DNA of 11,196 bases, from positions 69,068 through 80,263 of the forward strand of contig NVVK01000012.1 of assembly GCA_002733335.1 (NCBI GenBank). Reading direction: 5' to 3'. The notes under the pieces were generated by a model. That model was not told the origin of the DNA and ran no database searches. It worked only from the letters and a program-made list of their open reading frames with translations. The position numbers and the translations under genes are program-made. This document shows positions 1 through 7,571 of the stretch, in pieces. This DNA is from Methylophaga sp. (GTDB lineage: Bacteria > Pseudomonadota > Gammaproteobacteria > Nitrosococcales > Methylophagaceae). The stretch's first letter is position 1. Every line of letters begins with the position of its first letter.

Positions 1-102
1 GTTAATTTAGATGAGATCACCTCTATGGAGCCAAAGTCTATTACTCCCAAAGAAGCTGCTGAAACCAAAGCACTAGAAAAGGATACTAATGACAACGGAT
101 AA
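1..102 (+). CDS. tatB: Sec-independent translocase TatB, C-terminal fragment
   Basis: Frame 1 is open from the window edge to a TAA at 100-102 and encodes about 33 residues, hydrophilic and rich in Lys, Glu and Ala. That fits the disordered tail of TatB, which follows its N-terminal membrane helix and amphipathic helix in full-length proteins; neither helix is inside this window. TatB partners TatC in the receptor complex that recognises twin-arginine signal peptides at the inner membrane. The identification rests mainly on position: the frame overlaps the start of tatC by 14 nt, the usual tatABC arrangement. The tail itself is too low in complexity to identify the family, so TatB is an inference from context and composition. 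The 5' end lies outside the window. Confidence 0.75.
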   Translation, partial: VNLDEITSMEPKSITPKEAAETKALEKDTNDNG

Positions 103-823
103 TCAACAACCGTTGATTTCGCACCTAATTGAGCTTCGAGATCGTTTATTACGAGGACTATTAGCCGTCGCAATCATTGCTGCATGCTTGCTGCCTTTTT
201 CAAATGACCTCTATCATTTTCTAGCAGAACCACTCTTACGCCATCTGCCCGAATCAAGCACCATGATCGCAACCGAAGTTGCTTCACCCTTTTTGATCCC
301 CTTTAAACTCACTTTGAGTATATCCATTTTATTGGCCATTCCGGTTTTGCTATTTCAGCTTTGGGCATTTATCGCGCCCGGCTTATATGACAATGAGCGC
401 AAACTGGTCTTTCCATTATTATTCGCCAGCACAATACTATTTTTTTTAGGGATCGCATTTGCTTATTACGTCGTATTCCCGCTAATTTTTGGCTTTTTCA
501 CGCAGGCTGCGCCTGAAGGCGTGGCTATTATGACGGATATAAGTAGTTATTTAGATTTTGTATTAAAACTCTTTTTTGCTTTCGGCCTTGCATTTGAAGT
601 GCCCATTGCAACCTTACTACTTATCTGGACACGAGTCTCAACGGTTGAAAGTTTAGCTGAAAAGCGCCCTTACATTATCGTAGGCGCCTTTGTACTCGGA
701 ATGTTGCTGACACCACCAGACATAATCTCACAAACCTTGCTAGCCTTGCCTGTTTGGATGCTATTTGAACTGGGCTTATTTAGTGCACGCTTTTTACCGA
801 AGCGAGAAATAGCGAATAATTAG
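89..823 (+). CDS. tatC: Sec-independent protein translocase TatC
   Basis: TatC is the polytopic inner-membrane core of the twin-arginine translocase. It binds the RR motif of folded precursor proteins and recruits TatA. The 244-residue product has six hydrophobic segments, the N-terminal motif HLIELRDRLL, and the first cytoplasmic loop FIAPGLYDNERK. Residues known as critical in E. coli TatC fall at the same numbers here: F94 and E103 in that loop, E170 in FAFGLAFEVP, and D211 in LLTPPD. Length is close to the E. coli protein (258 aa). The ATG at 89 lies inside the end of tatB and is preceded by AAGGAT at a good spacing, so translational coupling is likely. The gene ends in a TAG overlapping the stop of the convergent pentapeptide-repeat gene. 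A T8 run at 440-447 encodes an ordinary Leu-Phe-Phe-Leu stretch. The call is secure. Confidence 0.97.
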   Translation: MTTDNQQPLISHLIELRDRLLRGLLAVAIIAACLLPFSNDLYHFLAEPLLRHLPESSTMIATEVASPFLIPFKLTLSISILLAIPVLLFQLWAFIAPGLYDNERKLVFPLLFASTILFFLGIAFAYYVVFPLIFGFFTQAAPEGVAIMTDISSYLDFVLKLFFAFGLAFEVPIATLLLIWTRVSTVESLAEKRPYIIVGAFVLGMLLTPPDIISQTLLALPVWMLFELGLFSARFLPKREIANN

Positions 824-1164
824 GCGCCATATCGAAGACGCGTGCCATTATTTAATGACAATAATATTTCTTCTGCTCGCAGTTCAGAAGGAAAAAAAGT
901 ACCTGATATTTTTGCACCATGGATACTCGTCCCATTGAAGTTTGCACAAACTGTAAAATCAACACCACGCAAATCTGCTTGCCTAAAATAACTATTAGAA
1001 AAATCTAAGCCTTCAGCATTAATACCTTGCAAATTAATATGGCGAAAATCACACGATGTTAAATCTGCTTTCTCACCTGCAGAAACACGTTGATTAAATT
1101 CATCCACTTTACCTTCTCGCAACAAGCGATAAAGGGGGTCATCGGAAATAGTAGGTAATGCCAT
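820..1164 (-). CDS. small pentapeptide-repeat protein
   Basis: This 114-residue soluble protein has no signal peptide or membrane segment. Residues ~33-88 are tandem A(D/N)LXX-type pentapeptides: ADLTS, CDFRH, INLQG, INAEG, LDFSN, SYFRQ, ADLRG, VDFTV and then degenerate copies. Such repeats fold as a right-handed quadrilateral beta-helix. The tail, ending NNGTRLRYG, resembles the ending of short pentapeptide proteins I associate with many proteobacteria, whose function is unknown. It lacks the length of Qnr or McbG gyrase-mimic proteins, so no resistance role should be assumed. I place the start at the ATG at 1164 because AGAGG lies 7 nt upstream; a TTG one codon earlier is possible but unnecessary. 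It follows the 81-aa gene by about 14 nt, indicating co-transcription. Its TAA overlaps the tatC stop on the opposite strand. Confidence 0.85.
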   Translation of the reverse strand: MALPTISDDPLYRLLREGKVDEFNQRVSAGEKADLTSCDFRHINLQGINAEGLDFSNSYFRQADLRGVDFTVCANFNGTSIHGAKISGTFFPSELRAEEILLSLNNGTRLRYGA

Positions 1165-1178
1165 CAAAAAGCCTCTAG

Positions 1179-1424
1179 TTAAACGGTAATATCAATTGTG
1201 CTACCAAAATAATTGGCTTTAAAACCTGTCGGTGCACTGTCAGCAACTTGAGCGACTACTTCAGCCGTCTTCACCGTAGTAGATGGCTGCTCACTAGCGA
1301 CTTCTGTATTATGTGTTTCAATGCCCTGTGACGTTGTGACTCGTCCAGCCAACAAGTTTTCTTGGCTCAAAGGATTGGTCAACGTTGGCTGACCGCTTAA
1401 TGGTGCTATGCCTGGTATTTCCAT
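1179..1424 (-). CDS. hypothetical protein, 81 aa, paired with pentapeptide-repeat gene
   Basis: I do not recognise this protein. It is acidic to neutral and rich in Thr, Ser, Val and Ala, with no Cys or Trp and no signal peptide or membrane segment. The N-terminus (MEIPGIAPLSGQ) and middle look disordered. The C-terminus, FKANYFGSTIDITV, looks like a short beta-strand and could be a docking tail. It is supported as a real gene by a strong ribosome-binding site (GGGGAG, 6 nt before the ATG), by its position as first gene of a two-gene unit with the pentapeptide-repeat gene, and by good codon structure without competing frames. It starts about 38 nt after the terminator at 1462-1493, so its promoter must overlap that terminator or it depends on readthrough from the pilus operon. 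A conserved accessory of the pentapeptide protein is possible but unproven. Confidence 0.7.
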   Translation of the reverse strand: MEIPGIAPLSGQPTLTNPLSQENLLAGRVTTSQGIETHNTEVASEQPSTTVKTAEVVAQVADSAPTGFKANYFGSTIDITV

Positions 1425-1461
1425 TATTACTCCCCTTTTTTATTACTAGTAGTGCATAAAA

Positions 1462-1493
1462 GAGAAAGCTCAGGCAAAAGCCTAAGCTTTCTC
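1462..1493 (-). terminator. intrinsic terminator of the minor-pilin/pilY1 operon
   Basis: The arms GAGAAAGCT and AGCTTTCTC pair over 9 bp. After one C/A mismatch the stem continues with AGGC/GCCT and closes on an AAAA loop. Read on the minus strand, the hairpin is followed at once by TTTTAT, the U-tract of a Rho-independent terminator. It begins 9 nt past the pilY1 stop, so it should end that transcript and shield the small gene pair downstream. The plus-strand side is A-rich rather than T-rich, so it should act in one direction only. Confidence 0.88.
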
Positions 1494-1501
1494 AAAAATT
1501 A

Positions 1502-4500
1502 TTATTCAAGCTGAATCCAGCTTTGACGCCCAAGATTACTAGAGCCATTCAGTGGACAAGACCCACCTGCACATCGACCGCCAATTTCACAATACGCACC
1601 AGCACCGCCCGTCGTAGTACATGAAACCTCTCCATTTGAAGCTACAACCACTGCACACGTTCCACCACCGTAAATTACACACTTTGCGGATCCAAAAGTA
1701 TCTGCGCCAGTTATCGTTGGAAGTTCGCCAGAGCTACGATCAGAAAGCGCGACACTGCCCCCCCCTGGAAGGCTCAATATAATGGGAGTACTCGGGATAC
1801 CTGAATCAGATTTCACGCCGCTTACTGCCGTACTTTGAGCATCGCCACTACTATCTGTCCAATCAGAAAAATCGTTAACTGAGAATTTGCCATCACCATC
1901 TATATCAAAAGGTGTCTCACTAAAACGTGATCCTGTTGCTGCATTTAGACTTAACGTCCAACCACTACCACCACCATCACAGGGATCTGCAGCAGGAAGC
2001 AGTGTAGAAAGAATGAGCGCATCTCCCCTCACCACCATAGCTGAAACTACACGTTCACCCTTGTTATCAAGCGGAGACGCACTACTATCTATCAAGTCCA
2101 AGCGCCAACCTTTATTGTCAACGTGAGATTGCCAACCAGGAACACCAATACTATACCCTGCAACTAACCAATTAATAGGACCATTTGCCGAGGTAACCCG
2201 TACCGATGTGCCTGAAGTTGTATGTACAATATCAGCAAGAATTTCTTGAGAAAGCAAATCTGCTCGCGTAATGCCTGATGAACTTGAGCCATAATCCCAG
2301 AGGCCATACATTGTCTGCGTTACTTGACCTGTGTCAGTATTATCCGAAGTGCCTATATATCGACCAGTCCCAAAATTTAAAATATAGCCAGCTAATGGTC
2401 CACTTGGATGCTCGCTTACGACGATAGGCACGGTGATAGGTTGTAAGCCACTCGAACCATCTGTCGCGGTGAACATAGGTTTTGCAATCCCTGCTGAAAC
2501 ATAGCCATAACTAAAATCCCAGTTACTCGACGCTACATCACTAATATCTATATTCCAGACATTGCCTCGCAAATCTCCAGCATAAATTCTATCAGCAATC
2601 ATATCACCATTAGTATCAATTACTGTTGGTGTCGACATACCATTTAAGGTTCCACTGCCCACACCAGTATCAAACTTATGAACCGTTCCATAGCTACTAC
2701 TACTATTAAACTCAACAATATAAAGCACTGCTTTGCCGTTAACACTATTATAGCCATTACCAAAAATAGCGGCCCAACTACCATTATTCAGTCTTACAAT
2801 ACTGGGTTTACTGAAGCTGTACCCCATATCAACATCATCCGTTGAAGTAAACTCCCACATCCCTTTGTGTTCAGCAATAGTCGACTCGCTTTCCCCTGAT
2901 GGAACAGTTGTCACATCTAAAGCATATATGCCCTTGCCACCGCCTCGCAGTCCACCCACAAGCACAGAATGCCAAGCCCCTGAATAATGTACATCGCCGG
3001 TTGCCGGAGCATCATCCACATAATAACGATGATTAAAGCCCTGACCAGCGCTTGGTTTATGCGCCAAGGCATTCAAGTCAGGAAGTAAAACACGAGGAAT
3101 ATAGGCATATTTCTCAGCACCTGTTGCAGCATCAAATGCATGCAACATGCCGTCATTTGCACCTACATATAACATAGAATCACGTGCACTATGCGTTGCA
3201 CGAAAATCACTATAATTAGCCGTGTACCAACTATCAGGATAGAGCTGTCTGGGTGTGCCTACATAGGTTGGTTCACTATGGACAATATCACCTAATGTAT
3301 GTGTTCTTGCTCGAAACTGAACATCATCCTGGCCTCGAATATAATTAAGTTGTGCCTGCCCAAAAGCAACGTTTTCAACAATGTTTGGCGTAAAGCGAGT
3401 GCTTAATAATATTTTCTGACTATCACTTAAACCTGCCCACGTAAACGGTTTTCCTGCGCCACTCGCATCTAGCGTGAAAATATTTCTAGATCCTGGTGCA
3501 AGCACATCTAGTTGGCCTTGAGCGCTCCATTCTGCAGGCTCAATAAAGATACCTGATGACGTTAAAGTATAAGATTTAACATCTCCCGTCCACTCACCAC
3601 TGGTAAATATCGTTTGATATACCCGTGTAGAATTTGTAAGAATTGTTGAGTTAGCGCTAAGAGAGCTTGCCGATCCACTTGCAGCCAAAGCCGTTAAAAT
3701 TGCTTCTTTAAGTTGCAAAATTAATTGTTCAGGATTATCTGCCTTGTAATATTTTCCTCTACTATTATAAGCAGCATGCCATAAATCATCGATTTTATAT
3801 GCATTGGTAGAATTAGGATCCCCCCCCCAAGTTGATGACTCCGTCAAAACTGAGGCACCTGATGCATCAGGGTTTCCAGGCCAACCATCAGCAGCAATTA
3901 AATCGGTTAAATCAGGGTCATCAACTAATGAACCTGAGACACCGAAACCAATTCCTATCGTTGTCAAATGTTGTTTATTATTTAGATCAAATCCATCGGT
4001 AGGCACTTCATTTGCCAAAGAAGAAAGATCTTCATCATAATATTTTTTTGCCACATCGGCTAAGGTGTCAGTATAGGCATCTCCATCCACATTTGAAATG
4101 CCTGGACCACTCCCATTCCAATAGCCATCAGTTAACATAATGGCATAATTTTTCTGACAACTTTCTGTTATTGGGCTCGTTGAATGATTGTTTGTACCAG
4201 CGCCAAGATTGGGGCCCCGACCTGCAAAATATTCACCGGCGCGCTCTAACGCAAGCAGTAAGGGCGTACCTGTTGCCGACCATGCATAGCTATACATTGA
4301 ATTTCTTATGTTGTTATTATGAACCGTTCTATCTGTATCCCCATTGCCTGAACCAGCACCATCAAAAATATCTTTAAAAAGTACAGAAATATTGTTACCA
4401 CTCCGTTTTTTAGTTCCCATTAAACCGTAGTTAACATCCGGAATTTCAGCTATTAGATTGGCAATTGCACCTTTAGCAACAAATGAACGTTTACGACTAT

Positions 4501-6847
4501 ATTGATACCAATTGGCTGTATTTTCTTGTATTTGTGACAAAGGTCGACAAGAAGCCGCATTATCTTTATCTTTACCCAGTACCTTTATACAAAGGGCTGT
4601 ATCAGCATAGATCGCAGTAGTATCCCAACTATCTAATACCCTCGTATCAGACATGGCTACGCGCATCCCACTCAATTCTGTACCAGTAAAAACAGTGCTA
4701 CCATTACCCGCTGCACCCAGTTTATCATCTGCATCCCAATAATAATGGCTAGAACGATTATAAACCGTATCGGTATATAACGGTTCACCTTTCAAATGCG
4801 GTGTTCGGCGTACTTTTTGTACTATGATTTCCGAATCTTTTACCTCTACACGATAATGTGAGTCCCAAAGATCTACTACTCCATCACCAGCACTACCATC
4901 AGGGTTTAAATTTAAATAGCTAAAACAAACATGTTGACCTGCAGCATGAGCCGTCCCCGTTGCGGGATCAACTACGCCTGCAGCATTGTAACTAGCGGCA
5001 ACATCCGCTGCCGTAATCGTATATCCTCCTGATCCACCGCATTTGCTATCCCCCAGCCTCCACTCTGGCCTGGTTCTTGACGGTAAAGTTCCGGCATCAT
5101 CAAGCCAAACCTCATAAACAAAACCAGCCTGAACACTTTCAGGGCTAGCATCAACTGCACCATATTCTGTTCTAGGGCGCGCTAAATCAGTTGTAAGGCT
5201 ATAACCTGCAGTGCCTGATTGCGGGTTACTACGTGCACAATTAAATTTATTTGAACAGCCGCTGGGCAATACTTCCGTGATGTTAGGCCAAACACTATAT
5301 TGGCTGTTAGGGCTATAGTACAAAACATTGAAGTCTGCAGATCGTGCACGCCAATCAACTAGTAAAGGAAAGGGATCATGTTTACTCATGCCGTGTTTTG
5401 TATCAGCAGCCCAAGTAGGCATTGTTACATCAACATTAGGCGTACGAGGCGTACCAACCCAATCATCTGAGCGAATATAGCGTGGAACAACAGCGGGGTC
5501 AGCTAGCTGTATAAAATCCAGTTTCCCTGGATTCTCCTCACTCTTCGCTACTTTATTACTAGGGTTATCAATAGCGGTCTCCGTTGATGCAGGATAATTG
5601 CGTGGCATATAAGAATTAGGGACCATACATTTGTTGACAGCTGTATAATATTTCATCGGACTTTCTTGACCACGACAGGCTTTCTCATCAGATTTATAAT
5701 ATATATTATCCGTTAAATGCTGAATATAACGGTAATTAGCACTCCTGTATTCCGTCGTACTGTCTTTCTCATTATATGAGCCATCATTACCAATACCATC
5801 ACCATTAATATCAAAGCGCGCTCTTCCTGATGTCGTGGTTGTATAATTTTGCAGATACTCATTGTGATACTCACCCGTCCTGCTATTTAATGGCCCATTA
5901 GCCGTTATTGCTCCTGTAAGCGGATTAACCGTAACGGCCCCCGACCAACCATTAACCCATAATGGACGGTTTGCATGAGGTGCATGATGGAGGATCCTAA
6001 ACTTAGTCGAAGTATTTTTCTTCCAAGTATCGCCATCATCTTCGCACGTCTTTTTGAGCGCCTTATTATCAAAAGTTGTCCTCCAAGTATCAAGCTCTGG
6101 ACCAACATTACTCCATGTCTCCCTATAATACGCTCCGCCTCCTGTATCTTGTGCATTAGGGTGATTGCCGCCATTCCATTGCCACGGCGACGAACTCGGG
6201 CCAAAATCACCGGTATGAGCAAATATGTTTTTGCTTTGCGTTAAAAAAGTAAAAATACCCTCCATATTTGGAAGCCAATTTATAGCATTAGCGCCACTGG
6301 GGGGGGTGGGAGGCGTAGGGGGGGTGGGAGCCGCTTGACAATATCCAACAGGATACTCCCAAAAATAGAGATGCTGAAGTATTAACCGCCAATCATCATT
6401 TGCGGCTATAGGTGCGATAAAAGTTCTTTCAGAGTCATTTCTATCATTATCATCGTTCAGATATAACTCGTTAAAACAAACGCCATCAGCATTTTTATCA
6501 TAACAATATCCTGTATATGAAGACCAAGTAGCATCGACCACTTCACTTGTGGGTGTATCAGACCAGCCAACCCAACCTCCTCGCGCCCAATAACGCATAA
6601 CATCATGATCATAATTTTGAGCTTTCCAATGTGGAACAGCTAAAACTTCCCAATCCATCGAGCCTGAATCATCAAGAATAAACATGACATTAGGCGTGGC
6701 AGACTTATCAATAAACAAAGGGCTTTGAGCGATATCAATTGCCAAAACGGCATTTGAAAAAAAGAGTGATGTAAGCAATAAAACACTTATATTTAGCTTT
6801 TGTAATTGTATCTTTATATTTTTAATATTCATAATTAGATTACCCAT
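1502..6847 (-). CDS. pilY1: type IV pilus tip-associated protein PilY1 (PilC family)
   Basis: PilY1/PilC is an exported calcium-binding adhesin and mechanosensor that caps type IV pili with the minor pilins and supports pilus assembly. The 1781-residue product starts with a Sec signal peptide (hydrophobic core ~20-33, predicted cut after AVLA, ~36). VWA MIDAS motif DDSGSM is at 59-64; FNVLYYSPNSQYSVW, a PilY1 landmark, is at ~506-520. The second VWA half includes MLTDGYWNG at ~904. The C-terminal beta-propeller (Neisseria PilC domain) begins near GDIVHSEP, ~1186. A calcium loop DTNGDMIAD lies at ~1409, and an EF-hand-like DIDGDGKFS at ~1648. The tail is Cys-rich and ends GRQSWIQLE. P. aeruginosa PilY1 is about 1160 aa, so this one is unusually long. 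The start at 6847 has AAGAAG 7 nt upstream; an ATG at 6832 is the alternative. G/C homopolymers occur at residues ~174-184, ~1007 and ~1695. Last gene of the pilus operon. Confidence 0.95.
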   Translation of the reverse strand: MGNLIMNIKNIKIQLQKLNISVLLLTSLFFSNAVLAIDIAQSPLFIDKSATPNVMFILDDSGSMDWEVLAVPHWKAQNYDHDVMRYWARGGWVGWSDTPTSEVVDATWSSYTGYCYDKNADGVCFNELYLNDDNDRNDSERTFIAPIAANDDWRLILQHLYFWEYPVGYCQAAPTPPTPPTPPSGANAINWLPNMEGIFTFLTQSKNIFAHTGDFGPSSSPWQWNGGNHPNAQDTGGGAYYRETWSNVGPELDTWRTTFDNKALKKTCEDDGDTWKKNTSTKFRILHHAPHANRPLWVNGWSGAVTVNPLTGAITANGPLNSRTGEYHNEYLQNYTTTTSGRARFDINGDGIGNDGSYNEKDSTTEYRSANYRYIQHLTDNIYYKSDEKACRGQESPMKYYTAVNKCMVPNSYMPRNYPASTETAIDNPSNKVAKSEENPGKLDFIQLADPAVVPRYIRSDDWVGTPRTPNVDVTMPTWAADTKHGMSKHDPFPLLVDWRARSADFNVLYYSPNSQYSVWPNITEVLPSGCSNKFNCARSNPQSGTAGYSLTTDLARPRTEYGAVDASPESVQAGFVYEVWLDDAGTLPSRTRPEWRLGDSKCGGSGGYTITAADVAASYNAAGVVDPATGTAHAAGQHVCFSYLNLNPDGSAGDGVVDLWDSHYRVEVKDSEIIVQKVRRTPHLKGEPLYTDTVYNRSSHYYWDADDKLGAAGNGSTVFTGTELSGMRVAMSDTRVLDSWDTTAIYADTALCIKVLGKDKDNAASCRPLSQIQENTANWYQYSRKRSFVAKGAIANLIAEIPDVNYGLMGTKKRSGNNISVLFKDIFDGAGSGNGDTDRTVHNNNIRNSMYSYAWSATGTPLLLALERAGEYFAGRGPNLGAGTNNHSTSPITESCQKNYAIMLTDGYWNGSGPGISNVDGDAYTDTLADVAKKYYDEDLSSLANEVPTDGFDLNNKQHLTTIGIGFGVSGSLVDDPDLTDLIAADGWPGNPDASGASVLTESSTWGGDPNSTNAYKIDDLWHAAYNSRGKYYKADNPEQLILQLKEAILTALAASGSASSLSANSTILTNSTRVYQTIFTSGEWTGDVKSYTLTSSGIFIEPAEWSAQGQLDVLAPGSRNIFTLDASGAGKPFTWAGLSDSQKILLSTRFTPNIVENVAFGQAQLNYIRGQDDVQFRARTHTLGDIVHSEPTYVGTPRQLYPDSWYTANYSDFRATHSARDSMLYVGANDGMLHAFDAATGAEKYAYIPRVLLPDLNALAHKPSAGQGFNHRYYVDDAPATGDVHYSGAWHSVLVGGLRGGGKGIYALDVTTVPSGESESTIAEHKGMWEFTSTDDVDMGYSFSKPSIVRLNNGSWAAIFGNGYNSVNGKAVLYIVEFNSSSSYGTVHKFDTGVGSGTLNGMSTPTVIDTNGDMIADRIYAGDLRGNVWNIDISDVASSNWDFSYGYVSAGIAKPMFTATDGSSGLQPITVPIVVSEHPSGPLAGYILNFGTGRYIGTSDNTDTGQVTQTMYGLWDYGSSSSGITRADLLSQEILADIVHTTSGTSVRVTSANGPINWLVAGYSIGVPGWQSHVDNKGWRLDLIDSSASPLDNKGERVVSAMVVRGDALILSTLLPAADPCDGGGSGWTLSLNAATGSRFSETPFDIDGDGKFSVNDFSDWTDSSGDAQSTAVSGVKSDSGIPSTPIILSLPGGGSVALSDRSSGELPTITGADTFGSAKCVIYGGGTCAVVVASNGEVSCTTTGGAGAYCEIGGRCAGGSCPLNGSSNLGRQSWIQLE
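1758..1765. repeat. mononucleotide tract, C8 on + (G8 in pilY1 coding strand)
   Basis: Eight consecutive C on the + strand encode Gly-Gly-Gly in the motif LPGGGSVAL near the PilY1 C-terminus. Long G/C runs are rare by chance in DNA this AT-rich and are prone to slippage. A one-base change here would alter only the last ~85 residues, including the Cys-rich tail. Confidence 0.85.
3820..3828. repeat. mononucleotide tract, C9 on + (G9 in pilY1 coding strand)
   Basis: Nine consecutive C on the + strand read as TGG GGG GGG G in the gene and encode Trp-Gly-Gly followed by Asp (residues ~1007-1010), after the VWA half that contains MLTDGYWNG. Loss or gain of one base would shift the frame before the beta-propeller. 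It is the longest G/C run in the window. Confidence 0.9.
6299..6328 (+). repeat. G-quadruplex motif / paired G8 and G7 tracts in pilY1
   Basis: On the + strand (template for pilY1) there is G8, T, G3, the 7-nt loop AGGCGTA, G7, T, G3. This satisfies the G3+N1-7 consensus for an intramolecular quadruplex. In the gene it reads as C-tracts encoding the proline linker APTPPTPPTPP at residues ~173-183. Both the quadruplex potential and the 7-8 nt homopolymers make this a plausible instability site. Confidence 0.85.
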
Positions 6848-6879
6848 TCAAATTCTTCTTACACCTATTTAATATGCCT

Positions 6880-7443
6880 TTAATTGCATGCATCAAATCT
6901 ATATGTTGTTTGTAGTGTCACAGCACTGTTTGCATCCGGGCCATAGCCCCTAGCTGTTATTCGATAAAAACATTCCCGCGATGTTGCCGCGCCCATCATA
7001 ACAATCGACTCTGCATGCATAAACTCAATAAAATAATGTGGTGTTCGCGCTACATCGTCGTTGTTAACGTCCTTGTCTGCATCGCCGACATAATTACATG
7101 CAGCGGCATCCCATCTCGCTTGATCATCAAAGTCTTCTCCATTTAAGACAATTTCACATGATTTAGATGGATCGGCTAACACTGTTTGACTTTGCGCCGC
7201 AACTATTAATTGTGAATCTGCATCAGCCAAAAGAAGTCCTTCTGCTTGGCGTAATGCTGTTTCTGCTAATTGAAACGCTACATTATCATTGCGACTATTG
7301 CTTGCCATGCGTTCTTCCATTATGGTTGTACGCATCGCACTCACCGCAAGAAGTGTAATTAAAACCAGCATAATTAAGGCAATCGCAAGCACCACACCTT
7401 GCTGAGTATGGCGTGGGTTTATTGCATAATAATTATACTTCAC
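6880..7443 (-). CDS. pilX: type IV pilus minor pilin PilX
   Basis: PilX is the minor pilin that caps the priming complex and carries PilY1 to the pilus tip, comparable to GspK in type II secretion. The 187-residue product has a 16-residue basic leader ending TQQG, followed by the hydrophobic helix VVLAIALIMLVLITLLAVSA. Position 5 of the mature protein is Ile rather than Glu, as expected for PilX. The family signature MRTTIMEERMASNSRN, then QLAETALRQAE, follows the helix. The globular part contains four Cys. The start is a GTG at 7443; an in-frame TAG lies just upstream and no ATG is available before the membrane helix, so GTG is the only sensible choice. No clear Shine-Dalgarno sequence precedes it, which predicts low expression. 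It is separated from pilE by 128 nt and from pilY1 by 32 nt. Confidence 0.93.
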   Translation of the reverse strand: MKYNYYAINPRHTQQGVVLAIALIMLVLITLLAVSAMRTTIMEERMASNSRNDNVAFQLAETALRQAEGLLLADADSQLIVAAQSQTVLADPSKSCEIVLNGEDFDDQARWDAAACNYVGDADKDVNNDDVARTPHYFIEFMHAESIVMMGAATSRECFYRITARGYGPDANSAVTLQTTYRFDACN

Positions 7444-7478
7444 TGATTTTACACACTATTTTAGTCCCCAAAAAAACC

Positions 7479-7506
7479 ATCTTATATGTTTTTAGACTTT
7501 TTTCAA
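7479..7506 (-). promoter_or_regulatory. possible sigma-70 promoter upstream of pilX-pilY1
   Basis: On the minus strand TTGAAA (7501-7506) is followed after 16 nt by TAAGAT (7479-7484), 5/6 and 4/6 matches to the consensus hexamers. It sits in the 128-nt gap between pilE and pilX, the only sizeable gap in the operon. Such matches arise easily in AT-rich DNA. I see no convincing terminator in the gap, so readthrough from pilE is also expected. Confidence 0.3.
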
Positions 7507-7571
7507 TCATTACAACTATTCATCCCAATATTACAAGATGATTTATTCTTTTTCTGTGATTAAACTCACCT

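Noticed and set aside
440-447. T8 run in tatC as a possible slippage site
   Set aside because: A/T runs of this length are expected in AT-rich membrane-protein genes rich in Phe, and the run encodes ordinary helix residues.
1887-2126. Plus-strand open frames antisense to pilY1 (1887-2126, 3804-4040, 4171-4377)
   Set aside because: They are low-complexity shadows of the real frame with no initiation signals or family features.
5905-6222. Open frames on both strands inside pilY1 (5905-6222 minus, 5975-6244 plus, 4972-5163 minus)
   Set aside because: They lie within the pilY1 reading frame, have no ribosome-binding site or recognisable motif, and look like by-products of its composition.
7444-7571. 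Possible terminator hairpin between pilE and pilX
   Set aside because: The best pairing (AGTC...GACT with an A-run against a T-run) is interrupted and lacks a stable GC stem, so I do not call a terminator.
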